Shown here: piece after piece, positions 46,720 through 55,912 of the stretch
How positions within the stretch are numbered: position 1 is the stretch's first letter
Layout: each line of letters begins with the position of its first letter
Assembly (NCBI GenBank): GCA_963818885.1
Contig: CAWFTP010000003.1
Span: forward strand, 310,001-374,000
DNA from: DATFDN01 sp963818885
GTDB taxonomy: Bacteria > Pseudomonadota > Alphaproteobacteria > Acetobacterales > Acetobacteraceae
DNA: 64,000 bases
Reading direction: 5' to 3'
The notes under the pieces: model-generated
Told to the model about the DNA's origin: nothing
Seen by the model: the letters and a program-made list of their open reading frames with translations, nothing else
The model's database searches: none
Program-made: the position numbers and the translations under genes

Positions 46720-48308
46720 ATGCCCAAGGTCCTCATCAGCGACAAGCTGTCCCCCGCCGCCGTCGAGGTGTTCGCAGCGCGCGGAATCGACACCGACCTG
46801 CGCCCCGGCCTCTCGCCCGCCGAGCTGCGCGCCATCATCGCCCCGTACGACGGGCTCGCGATCCGCTCCGCGACCAAGGCGACGCGCGAGCTGATCGACG
46901 CGGCGACGAACCTCAAGGTGATCGGGCGCGCCGGGATCGGCGTCGACAATGTCGACGTGCGCGCGGCCACCGCGCGCGGCATCGTGGTGATGAACACGCC
47001 CACCGGGAATGCGATCACCACCGCCGAGCACGCGATCGCCATGATGTTCGCCCTCGCCCGCCAGATCCCGGAGGCCTCAGCCTCCACCCGCGCCGGGAAG
47101 TGGGAGAAGAACCGCTTCATGGGCGTGGAGCTGACCGGCAAGACTCTCGGCCTGATCGGCTGCGGCAATATCGGCGCGATCGTCGCCGCGCGCGCAATCG
47201 GGCTGCACATGAAGGTGATCGCCTACGATCCGTTCCTGTCAGAGAAGCGGGCGGTGGAGCTGGGGGTGGAGAAGGTCGATCTCGACGGGCTGCTCGCCCG
47301 CGCCGACATCATCACGCTGCACGCTCCGCTGACGGAGGAGACGCGCAACATCCTCTCGGCCGACGCGATCGGCGCGCATGAAGAAGGGCGTGCGCATCAT
47401 CAACTGCGCCCGTGGTGGCCTGCTCGATGAAGCGGCGCTCGCCGAGGCGATCAAATCCGGCCACGTCGCCGGCGCCGCGCTCGACGTCTTCGAGACGGAG
47501 CCCGCGACCGAGAGCCCGCTCTTCGCACTCGACAACGTGGTCTGCACGCCGCATCTCGGCGCCGCGACAGCCGAGGCGCAGGAGAAGGTGGCGCTGCAGA
47601 TCGCCGAGCAAATGAGCGACTTCCTGCTGACCGGCGCCGTCGCCAATGCGATCAACATGCCCTCGGTCTCGGCCGAGGACGCGCCCCGGCTTGCCCCCTA
47701 CATGGAGCTCTGCCGCCATCTCGGAGCGTTCGCGGGACAGTTGACGCTCGCGCGCGAGGGTGTCCTGCGCTGCGTGCGCGTCGAGTACCGAGGGCCACGC
47801 CGCGGGCCTCAATCACCGCCCGTTGACCGCCGCCGTGCTCGCCGGTCTGCTCAGCCCCGTGATGTCGGGGGTGAACATGGTGAACGCTCCGGTCGCGGCG
47901 CGGGAACGCGGCATCGAGGTAGCCGAGACCGTTCACGACCGGCCGAGCGAGTATCAGACGCTGGTGCGGGTAACGGTGGAAACCGACAAGCTCACCCGCT
48001 CAGTCGCCGGCACGCTGTTCGTGGGGGCGCGTCCGCGGGTCGTGGAGATCAAGGGCATCCGCGTGGAAGCGGACTTCGCTCCGCACATGCTCTACGTCAC
48101 CAACCAGGACAAGCCGGGCTTCATCGGCCGGTTCGGGGCGACGCTCGCCGGCGCCGGCATCAACATCGCGACCTTCCATCTTGGCCGCGCCGAGGCCGGG
48201 GGCGATGCGATCTGCCTGGTATCGGTCGATGAGCCGGTGCCAGCGGACGTGCTGGCAATGGTCCAGACCCTGCCGCTCGTGGTGCAGGCGACCACGCTGG
48301 CGTTCTGA
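46720..48308 (+). CDS. serA: D-3-phosphoglycerate dehydrogenase (two frame breaks)
   Basis: About 529 residues. First enzyme of serine biosynthesis. The substrate/NAD domain has VIGRAGIGVDNVD, GLIGCGNIGAIVAA (Rossmann loop), then after a break near 47372 NCARGGLLDE and TPHLGAATAEAQ (catalytic Glu/His). After a second break near 47789 come the intervening domain (GHAAGLNHRPLTAAVLAG) and a C-terminal ACT domain (MLYVTNQDKPGFIGRFG) for allosteric control by serine. Both breaks are single extra bases, so the intact gene is expected. It is co-transcribed with serC. Confidence 0.9.
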
Positions 48309-48394
48309 CGGCGCATTGTGGCGCGGGCTGGCGTGTTCCCTATAGTCACGCCCGTGCTTGTGTCGGCCATAGCGAGAGTGCGGCGTTTGCCAGT

Positions 48395-48422
48395 CAAGCT
48401 TAGGCCGCCAAGCTTAGGCCGC
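48395..48422. repeat. Tandem 14-bp repeat
   Basis: CAAGCTTAGGCCGC occurs twice head to tail in the gap between the convergent serA and MoaD-like genes. It could be a small slippage product; no function is apparent. Confidence 0.7.
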
Positions 48423-48423
48423 T

Positions 48424-48702
48424 CTATCCCCCGCTGATAGCCGTCATCACCAGTACCTCCGCGCCTGCGCGCAAGCCCGTCTGCAGCGTCGCGCGCTCGC
48501 CGTCGACGAAGACGCCGATATGGCGGCGGATGCGCGGCGTCGAATCGCAGAGCCGATCGCGCATCCCCGGCCAGCGTGCATTGAGCGCCTCGAACGCTCC
48601 GGCCACGCTTGAGGCAGCGACCTCGACCTGCCGCTGCGAACCAGGAAACAACGCCGTCAACGGCGCCGGAAGCAGCACGAGGACGGACGGGAAGTTTGTC
48701 AT
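48424..48702 (-). CDS. MoaD/ThiS family sulfur-carrier protein
   Basis: A 92-residue beta-grasp protein: SVLVLLPAPLTALFPGSQRQVEV at the start, then HIGVFVDGERATLQTGL, ending in VLVMTAISGG. The C-terminal diglycine is the site where an adenylating enzyme forms a thiocarboxylate. No moaE, thiG or cysteine-synthase-like gene is near, so the pathway it serves is unknown. I use the ATG at 48702 because the family begins right at the first strand; 48741 is an alternative. Confidence 0.75.
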   Translation of the reverse strand: MTNFPSVLVLLPAPLTALFPGSQRQVEVAASSVAGAFEALNARWPGMRDRLCDSTPRIRRHIGVFVDGERATLQTGLRAGAEVLVMTAISGG

Positions 48703-48808
48703 AGCGAGCAACGCCTTTGCTGAGGGATCCTCTATAGTCATGCTCGTTGGAGGCAGCGAAGGCCTGCCGTGACGGTGAGGGAACGGTCGTTGCAACGGAC
48801 CGTCGGTA

Positions 48809-49231
48809 TCACTCCGCCGCCTGATAGCGCGCCCGCACGCCGCGCTCGATCGCGCTGGTGACCAGGCGGTCGAGGTGCAGTTCGGTGCCCACGAAGGATA
48901 GCATCTCGAGCAACTCCTGTCCCGCCACCTCGTCCGCCGCGACCACTTCGCAGGCGAGCGCGTAGGCGGTCTCCCTGAGTCGCGGGCTGAGGGCGGCACG
49001 GATCAGGCGGGCGGCATGGCGCAGCCCGTCCTCCTCGTTCAGCAGCGAGACCGCCGCCTCGGTGGCAACGCCGAGTTCCGTAGCGGAGAAATCATTGAAC
49101 GCCGGCAGGGTCTGCACGAGCGCGGTCATCACGCCGATCTCGCGGTCGGTCATGCCGCCGTCGGCGGCGGCGACCAGCACCATGGTGCAGATCAGTGCCT
49201 CGGGCGCGTCGAGTTCCTTCGGGGCGGCCAT
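48809..49231 (-). CDS. TerB family (tellurite resistance TerB-like) protein
   Basis: A 140-residue all-helical acidic protein with the TerB/DjlA N-terminal-domain pattern: MVLVAAADGGMTDREIGVMTALV, LRETAYALACEVVAADEVAGQELLEML and a final helix. The AAADGGMTDRE acidic loop is typical and may bind metal. There are no other ter genes here. It is convergent with none and follows the DinG-like helicase start region on the same strand. Confidence 0.8.
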   Translation of the reverse strand: MAAPKELDAPEALICTMVLVAAADGGMTDREIGVMTALVQTLPAFNDFSATELGVATEAAVSLLNEEDGLRHAARLIRAALSPRLRETAYALACEVVAADEVAGQELLEMLSFVGTELHLDRLVTSAIERGVRARYQAAE

Positions 49232-49260
49232 GCTTGCGTGCTCCGGGTTTCGTGGACCGA

Positions 49261-52052
49261 TCATATGGGCGGTCCCAGGAACGCCCGCACCTGCGCAACG
49301 GCTTGTGAAAGCCCGACCCGGGAAACCGTAACCCCGGCCGGCAGTGCCGACAGCAGCCGCGACGGCGTCTGGCGATCGAGCAGGACGAACACGCCGCGAT
49401 CGCTCGCGCGGCGGATCAGCCGCCCGAACGCCTGGCGCAGCCGCAACCGGGCGATCCGATCATCATAGGATTTCGGATCGCCGCCCGACAGATGGATGCG
49501 CCGTTCCCGGTGCAGGATGTCGGGGCGCGGCCAGGGCACTTTCTCGAACACCACCAGGCGCAGGGCACGGCCGGGGACGTCGACGCCGTCGCGCATCGCG
49601 TCGGTGCCGAGCAGGCAGCTCTCCGGCTCGGCGCGGAAGATGTCGACCAGGGTCGCGTTGTCCATCGCATCGACGTGCTGGGCGTAGAGTGGGATTCCCG
49701 CTTCCTCCAGCTCCGGCGCGATCCGCGCGTGCACGCCGATCAGGCGGGAGATTGCGGTGAACAAGCCGAGTGCGCCGCCGCCGGCGGCGAGGAACAGCGC
49801 CCGATAGGCGCCGGCGAGCGCGCCCAAATCGTTGTGCGCGACATCGGTCACGATGAAGGCGCGGGTCTGCGCGCCGTAGTCGAACGGGCTCGCGACGCTC
49901 GCGCGGATCGCGGGCGAAGGGAGATGCGGGGCGCCGACGCGCGCCTCGGCGGCGAGCCAGGACGCCTCGGCATCCGGATCGGCGCCGTCGCGCAAGGTCG
50001 CGGAGGTGACCAGCAGCCCGTGCGCCGGCGCGGCGAGGCTGATCGCGAAGGGCACGGTGGGATCGAGCCAGTGCCGGTGCAGCCCGGCGTCGCGGTCGCC
50101 CGCCTCGCGCCGGTCGAGGCGCAGGAACAGCACGCTCTGCGGCCGCTCGCCCGGCGCGGACGGCCCCTCGGCGAGCACGCGCAGCATCGAGCGCCAGGCG
50201 GCGAGCGGGGTCAGCGCGCGCCGGCCGATCGAGCGGCACATCGCCTCGATTCGCGAGCGTGTCGCGGGGTCGAGGTCGTCCGCTTCCTCCTCCAGCCGCT
50301 CGGCCAGGCGCTCGGACAGCGTGCGCAGCGGCTCGGCGAGCCGGCCGAGCGCGCGCTCCAGCCGCGCCGCCGCCTCGGCGAGGCCGGGCCCGAGCGGAAA
50401 CAGGTCGCATTCGAGCGTACCGCGTGCCCGTGGTTCGCCGACACCCGGCACGCGGGCGAGCACCTGCGCGCGGATCAGCCGCAGCAGCGCCTCCGACGGG
50501 TTGGGCTGGCCGGCCTCCAGCCCGGCGAGCTCCGGCCCATCCTCGGACAGGCGCGGCGACCAGCCGGGCGCGGGCAGCGCGCGGGCGGCTTGCACCGCAG
50601 CTTGCAGCATCGTCTCCAGAGCCGGGCGGCCGGCAACCAGCTCCTCGATGCGCCGGCGCAGCCCGCGCGCGCGGGAGCGGCCGCCCTCCGCACCGAGCAG
50701 CCAGCGCCGCAACTCCGCCGCCTCAACGCCGGAGAACACGGCGGCGAAGGCGCCGTCCGCGGCGTCGAACAGATGATGGCCCTCGTCGAACACGTAGCGG
50801 GTGGGCACGCTCGCATCATCGAGGCCGCCCCAGGCCGCCTGCGCCATCACCAGCGCGTGGTTGGCGATAACGAGGTCGGCCTCGCGGGCCCGGCGGATCG
50901 TGTGCTCGACGAAGCAGCGCCGCCAGTGCGGGCAGGCGGCATGGACGCACTCGCCGCGCCGGTCGGCGAGGCCGAGTATGCTCGCGGCGCCGAACAGCTC
51001 GGCCATCCAGCCGGGTAGGTCGCCGCCCTGAATGTCGCCGTCCACGCTCGCCGTCGCCCAGCGGGCGATCAGGCCGAGGGCCACGACCTCCGCCGGGAAC
51101 GCGCGCGCGACGGCATCCTCCAGGTTCAGGAGGCAGAGGTAGTTCTCGCGACCCTTGCGCACGACGACGCGCCGGCGCCGGTTCGCGGGGTCGGGAAACA
51201 GGCGGGTCAGCTCGGCGTCGATCTGGCGCTGCAGATGGCGGGTGAAGGTGCTGATCCAGACCGCGCCGCGATTGCGTTCCGCCCACAGGCTGGCCGGCGC
51301 GATGTAGCCCAGCGTCTTGCCGGTACCGGTGCCGGCTTCGGCGAGCACCATTGCCGGGTCGCCGCGGCTTTCGCGCGGCGCAAATGCGGCCGCGGCGGCG
51401 CCGGCGTAATCGGACTGCCCCGGCCGTTGCTCGGCGCCGCTGCCCAGCATCGAAGCGAGCCGGCGGCGCGCCTCGGCTTCGGACACCGGCTGCGCGGCGG
51501 GCGGCGGCGGGGGGCGGCATCTTCCCATTCCGGCAGGTGCCGCCAGACCTTCATGGCGTCCAATGTGGGCGCGGCGTGCGGCGCGCCGAGCGCGGCGGCG
51601 ACGAACGGCGCCCAACCCCAGCCCGCCTTGCCCATGCGCGCCGCCAAGCCCGCCGCGTCGCGGTTGGTCGTCAGCGAGCGCCCGTCGGCGAGACGGCGCA
51701 GCAGCAGCATGGTCAGTTCGGGCAGCAGCGCCGCTTCCGCTTCCGGACCGTCGCCCGGCGGGTCCGCATCGAGGGCGAGCGCGAGACCGCGCGGCGTCGG
51801 CGCGGCGGGGCGCGCGGGCAGCGCGAAGGCGAACAGCTCCAGGAGGTCATAGCAGGGCAGCGCGCGCAGCCCGAGCCGACGCAGGGTGAGTGGCGCGTGC
51901 ACCAGCAGCGGCGGCGGGAGCTCGCGCAACCGGGCGGCGGCATCGACGGGTGCGAGCAGCAGGATTTCGCCGTCCGAGATCAGCAAGGCCGCGCGCCCAT
52001 GGCGGGCGACGAGCGCAGGTGAATTGGGGAGCAGCAGAGGCACCGGCGTCAC
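49261..52052 (-). CDS. DinG/Rad3-type ATP-dependent DNA helicase (one frame break)
   Basis: About 930 residues. The N-terminal roughly 180 residues are a nuclease-less extension typical of alphaproteobacterial DinG-like proteins. After a missing base near 51530 the helicase core follows: Walker A EAGTGTGKT, VWISTFTRHLQRQI, a cysteine set spanning CLLNLED, RRGECVHAACPHWRRC (iron-sulfur region), the DEGH box in YVFDEGHHLF, and the C-terminal motifs TSATLRDG and RLRLRQAFGRLIRR. It is an SF2 XPD-like 5'-3' helicase for repair of structured DNA. The start is uncertain; GTG at 52052 is one option. Confidence 0.85.
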
Positions 52053-52108
52053 TAGACACAATCCAGGTCGCGCGCCATACCGCGCAGGTCTGCCTAACGG
52101 AGAGATTA

Positions 52109-53320
52109 ATGCGCCTGCTTGCCGGATTGTTCGCCGCCGCACTGTCGGTCGCGTCCGCCTTCGCCCAGGGCAACAACGAGGGGCCCGTCAAGGTCGGCGT
52201 GCTGACCGACATGTCGAGCCTCTACGCCGATCTCGCCGGCCCCGGCTCGGTCGAGGCGGCGAGGATGGCGATCGCCGATTTCGGCGGCCAGTTGCTCGGC
52301 AAGCCGATCGAGCTGGTCAGCGCCGACCATCAGAACAAGCCTGACATCGGCTCGTCCATCGCCCGCAAATGGTATCAGACTGACGGCGTCGACGTGATCA
52401 CCGATGTGCCGACCTCCTCGGTCGCGCTGGCGGTCGAGAACGTCGCCAACGAGATGAAGAAGCTGGTGCTGTTCACTGGCCCCGGGTCGTCCGACATCAC
52501 CGGCAAGAATTGCTCGGCCTATGCCGCGCATTGGGTCTACGACACCTACGCGCTGGCGCACGGCACCGGCTCGGCCATCGTCAAGCAGGGTGGCAAGACC
52601 TGGTTCTTCCTGACAGCGAACTACGCGTTCGGCCACGCGCTCGAGCACGATACCGCCGAGGTCGTGGAGCAGCTGGGCGGGAAGGTGCTGGGCCAGGCGC
52701 TGGTGCCGATCAACACCGCCGACTTCTCCAACTACCTGCTGCAGGCGCAGGGCTCCAAGGCGCAGGTCATCGGCCTCGCCAATGCCGGCACCGATACCAC
52801 GAACGCGATCAAGCAGGCCGCCGAGTTCGGGATCACCAAGCAGGGCCAGCGGCTCGCCGGTCTTTTGGTGTTCATCACCGACGTGCACGCCCTGGGTTTG
52901 CAGATAGCCCAGGGGCTGGAGCTGACCTCGGCCTTCTACTGGGACCAGAACGACGCGACGCGCGCCTGGTCGAAGCGGTTCATGGCGGCGGTGCACCACG
53001 AGCCGACCATGGTGCAGGCGGGCGTCTACAGCGCGCTGATGCACTACTTCCAGGCGGTTAAGGCGATCGGGACGAAAGACCCGCTGAAGGTCATGGAGCA
53101 GATGCGCAAGACGCCGATCAACGACTTCATGACGCATGACGGCAAGCTGCGCATCGACGGGCGGGTGATGCGCGACCTGTATCTGTTCCAGGTGAAGACC
53201 CCGGCCGAGTCGAAATACCCGTGGGACTATTTCAACCTGGTCCGCACCATCCCGGCCGAGGATGCCTTCCGCCCGCTCGACAAGGGCGGCTGCCCGCTGG
53301 TGACGTCGGCGGCGAAGTAG
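52109..53320 (+). CDS. ABC transporter substrate-binding protein, branched-chain amino acid/amide type (orphan)
   Basis: A 403-residue periplasmic binding protein. The signal peptide is RLLAGLFAAALSVASAFA, cleaved after FAQ. The mature domain has VKVGVLTDMSSLYADLAGPGS, then AADHQNKPD-like and DVITDVPTSSVALAV segments and TWFFLTANYAFGHALEHD. This subgroup is common near CoA-dependent catabolic genes, where ligands are often aromatic or short acids. No permease or ATPase is adjacent. AACGGAGAG precedes the ATG. Confidence 0.88.
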   Translation: MRLLAGLFAAALSVASAFAQGNNEGPVKVGVLTDMSSLYADLAGPGSVEAARMAIADFGGQLLGKPIELVSADHQNKPDIGSSIARKWYQTDGVDVITDVPTSSVALAVENVANEMKKLVLFTGPGSSDITGKNCSAYAAHWVYDTYALAHGTGSAIVKQGGKTWFFLTANYAFGHALEHDTAEVVEQLGGKVLGQALVPINTADFSNYLLQAQGSKAQVIGLANAGTDTTNAIKQAAEFGITKQGQRLAGLLVFITDVHALGLQIAQGLELTSAFYWDQNDATRAWSKRFMAAVHHEPTMVQAGVYSALMHYFQAVKAIGTKDPLKVMEQMRKTPINDFMTHDGKLRIDGRVMRDLYLFQVKTPAESKYPWDYFNLVRTIPAEDAFRPLDKGGCPLVTSAAK

Positions 53321-53368
53321 GGGTGGACCCCTTCCCCATCCGCCTCTCGACCGGCGTGGCCCGGGGCG

Positions 53369-54244
53369 TCACGCGCCGAAATGCCGCGCGACGGCGGTGA
53401 CGATCGCGCCGATGCTGTCGGACATGTGCGCGCCGACCGCTTCGAGGGCGGCGCGCTTCGACCCGATCGTGCCCAATTCGCCGTGCACCAGCGCGCCGGC
53501 GTGGCCCATGGTGACGCCCTCGCGCGCGGTGGCGCCGGCGATCAGGGCGAAGACGGGCATGGTGATGCTGGTGTCGGCGATGGCGCGGGCGAGCTCCTCT
53601 TCCTCGGTGCCGCCGATCTCGCCCACGACGACGATCGCCTGCGTGTCGGCGCGCTCGGCGAGGAAGGGCAGCACCTCGGCGAAACGCGTGCCCTTCACCT
53701 GATCGCCGCCGACGCCGATCCAGGCGCTCTGACCGATGCCGCGCTGGGCGAGCTGGTAGCAGACCTCGTAGGAGAGCGTGCCGCTCTTCGACATCACGCC
53801 GAGCGGGCCGGGGCGCAGCGCGACATCGGGCAGGAAGCCGAGTTTGGTCTGGCCGGGGATGCATAGCCCGGGTGTCGAGGCGCCGAGCCAGGTCGCACCG
53901 GCGGCGAGCGCGGCACGGCGGGCGCGCAGCGCGTCGTGCACGGGCACGCCCTCGGCGATGGTGACGATCAGCTTGATGCCAGCGGCGAGCGCGTCCTCGA
54001 TCGCCGGCAGGACGGAGAGCGGCGGGACCATGGCGACGGAGGCGCGCGCCCCGGTCGCGGCGACAGCCTCGGCGCAGTTCGGGAACACGGGAATGCCCTC
54101 GACATGCGTGTCGGGGCCGCCGGACGTGCCGGCGACGATGTTGGTGCCGTAGGCGCGCATCAGCCGCGTGTGCGCCCGGCCCATGCGGCCGGTCATCCCC
54201 TGGATGAGGACGGGCGTCGCGGCGGTGACATCGAGGTTGCTCAT
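53369..54244 (-). CDS. Succinyl/malyl-CoA ligase alpha subunit-like (SucD family)
   Basis: A 291-residue CoA-binding and phospho-His subunit. It has PVLIQGMTGRMGRAHTRLMRAYG, a Rossmann-like CoA domain with VAMVPPLSVLPAIEDAL, then GVMSKSGTLSYEVCYQLAQ and IGVGGDQVKGT. The active-site His is in MGHAGALVHG. The start overlaps the stop of the beta-subunit gene as ATGA. The pair is away from other TCA genes and beside an orphan acid-type binding protein, so malate-CoA ligase or another organic acid-CoA ligase is as likely as TCA succinyl-CoA synthetase. Confidence 0.85.
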   Translation of the reverse strand: MSNLDVTAATPVLIQGMTGRMGRAHTRLMRAYGTNIVAGTSGGPDTHVEGIPVFPNCAEAVAATGARASVAMVPPLSVLPAIEDALAAGIKLIVTIAEGVPVHDALRARRAALAAGATWLGASTPGLCIPGQTKLGFLPDVALRPGPLGVMSKSGTLSYEVCYQLAQRGIGQSAWIGVGGDQVKGTRFAEVLPFLAERADTQAIVVVGEIGGTEEEELARAIADTSITMPVFALIAGATAREGVTMGHAGALVHGELGTIGSKRAALEAVGAHMSDSIGAIVTAVARHFGA

Positions 54245-55350
54245 GCGTATCGCGCGACGGCGGCGAGCGCGTTGTCGAGGTCGGGTTCGACGGTGATCGG
54301 CAGGTCCGCTTCGGCGATGACGCGGCACGCCTGGTCGAACCCGTTGCCGATGATGCGGGCGATGACAGGTGTGCGGAGCTCAGGGACGGCGCGGAGCGCG
54401 GCGACGAGGAGGGTCGCGAACTCGCCGAGATCGGTGATACCGGCGAAGACGCTGACCAGCACGACGCCGATGCGCTTCCCGCTGGCGATGCGGCGGAGCA
54501 CGTCGATGAGCCGGCGCGGATCGCCGCGCAATTGCCCGGTACGTATGTCGCAGAAGTTGAACGGGGCGAGGCCGCGCGCGGTGAGCTCGTCGGTCAGCAT
54601 CATGCTGAGGCCAGCGCCCGTGGTGACCATGCCGACGCGACCCGCCTGGTCGATCACGGCGAAGTCGAAGCCCTCGGTGAGCTTCAGGTACGCCTCCGGA
54701 TAGGCGGCGGCCCGCTCGCGGATCAGCTTGGCGATCGCGGGCACGCGCGGGGCGGCGTCGGCGTCGAGGATCATCTTGGCATCCCCCGCGATCCAGCCGG
54801 TGTCGGTGAGGAAGAGCGGGTTGATCTCGAGCAGCGTCGCCTCGTAGCGGAAGAACGCGTCGGCGAGGCGGGCGGCGGCCTCGCGCATGATGGGCGGGAG
54901 CGCGAGTGTGGCGAACGCGGTGATGACGCCGTGGCGGTCGGGGGCGGCGAGCGCGGATCGGACGGCGCCGGAGGAGCGGTGCAGCGCCTCGATGTCGACG
55001 CCCCCCGTGGCCGATGCGAGCACGCGGATGCTGGCGGTTTCGGGATCGACGGCGAGGCTGAGATAGGCCTCGGTGCCGTTGACCCGCTGCTCGATGCGGC
55101 ACTCGCGGATAAGGTGGCTCTTGAGCGTGGTGCCGAGGAGGGCGGCGAGGTGGGCTTGGGCCTGTTCTTGTGTGACGGCCGCGCGGATGCCGCCGGCTTT
55201 GCCGCGCCCGCCGATGGGGATCTGGGCCTTGACGACGAGGGGGCCGGCCAGGGGAATGGGTGCGTCGGCGCGGTCGGCGAGGACGCCCGCCGGGACAGGG
55301 ATGCCGGCGACAGCGAGGAGTACCTTCGCGTCGTGTTCGAGAAGGAGCAT
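54241..55350 (-). CDS. Succinyl/malyl-CoA ligase beta subunit-like (SucC family, ATP-grasp)
   Basis: A 369-residue ATP-grasp subunit. Visible features are LLLEHDAKVLLAVAGIPVPAG, LVVKAQIPIGGRGKAGGI (nucleotide loop), EQRVNGTEAYLSLAVDPE, LLEINPLFLT and IAGDAKMILDADA (metal ligands), then the carboxy domain with VGMVTTGAGLSMMLTDEL and NFCDIRTGQ. It is a little shorter than TCA SucC (about 390 residues). It is translated together with the alpha subunit. The N-terminus starts within the conserved fold, so no residues seem to be missing. Confidence 0.85.
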   Translation of the reverse strand: MLLLEHDAKVLLAVAGIPVPAGVLADRADAPIPLAGPLVVKAQIPIGGRGKAGGIRAAVTQEQAQAHLAALLGTTLKSHLIRECRIEQRVNGTEAYLSLAVDPETASIRVLASATGGVDIEALHRSSGAVRSALAAPDRHGVITAFATLALPPIMREAAARLADAFFRYEATLLEINPLFLTDTGWIAGDAKMILDADAAPRVPAIAKLIRERAAAYPEAYLKLTEGFDFAVIDQAGRVGMVTTGAGLSMMLTDELTARGLAPFNFCDIRTGQLRGDPRRLIDVLRRIASGKRIGVVLVSVFAGITDLGEFATLLVAALRAVPELRTPVIARIIGNGFDQACRVIAEADLPITVEPDLDNALAAVARYA

Positions 55351-55613
55351 TTGGTGGCAAGGCGCGGGCGGCGGCGCGAGGGGTCAAATCGCGGCGGACT
55401 GGCACGGGCGGCGGGGCGCCGCCATCGCGTGACGGCTGGTCCCGATGTGCTCCCCGCCGAACCCGTGCACGCAGTCTCGCAGCCCTGGCACGTCAGCCCA
55501 TCCACCGTTGGCGCTGCCTCTCGCTCGAGGACATAGAACGCCGTCTCGATGGCAGTCAGGTATGGGTCGACGAATCGAGGATCGAGTTCTTGCGCCTTAC
55601 CGCGCCCTGCTGA

Positions 55614-55811
55614 CTAGCCCCGTGCTGGCGGAACCGGAGCCGGAGGTGGAGCCGGAGGCGGCGGCGGGGCCGCTTCGACCGGCACCGGTGCCGGCGGTGG
55701 CGGCTGCGGCTGCGAACACGCCGCGAGGAGCGCCACGGGAACCACGACGGCAGCCATTGCCGCGGTACGGAATAGTCTGTGGTGGGTCACTGTTTCGGAC
55801 ACGGCGGACAT
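55614..55811 (-). CDS. Small proline-rich lipoprotein
   Basis: A 65-residue product. The hydrophobic segment AAMAAVVVPVALLAAC ends in a lipobox (LLAAC), so Cys32 would be lipidated. The mature part is almost only Pro and Ala (QPQPPPPAPVPVEAAPPPPP), a flexible tether through the cell wall. GGGAGGAG lies 5 bases before the ATG. It is divergent from the L,D-transpeptidase gene, so both may share a role in envelope attachment. Confidence 0.6.
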   Translation of the reverse strand: MSAVSETVTHHRLFRTAAMAAVVVPVALLAACSQPQPPPPAPVPVEAAPPPPPAPPPAPVPPARG

Positions 55812-55912
55812 CCGCTCCTCCCTAGTTGAAACGCTCGCAGACAGGCCAATCTAAAAACGATCCTCAGCAAAGAGTCAAACTACCAGTTGAGCGGGTTGGC
55901 AGAGGTCGAGGA

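Noticed and set aside
46720..48308. Programmed frameshifting in serA
   Set aside because: No slippery heptamer or downstream pseudoknot is apparent at the two breaks, and serA is not known to use frameshifting; single inserted bases explain both.
53319..53332. AGGGGTGGACCCCT hairpin after the orphan binding-protein gene
   Set aside because: The stem is only 6 bp with a 2-base loop, too tight to be a credible terminator.
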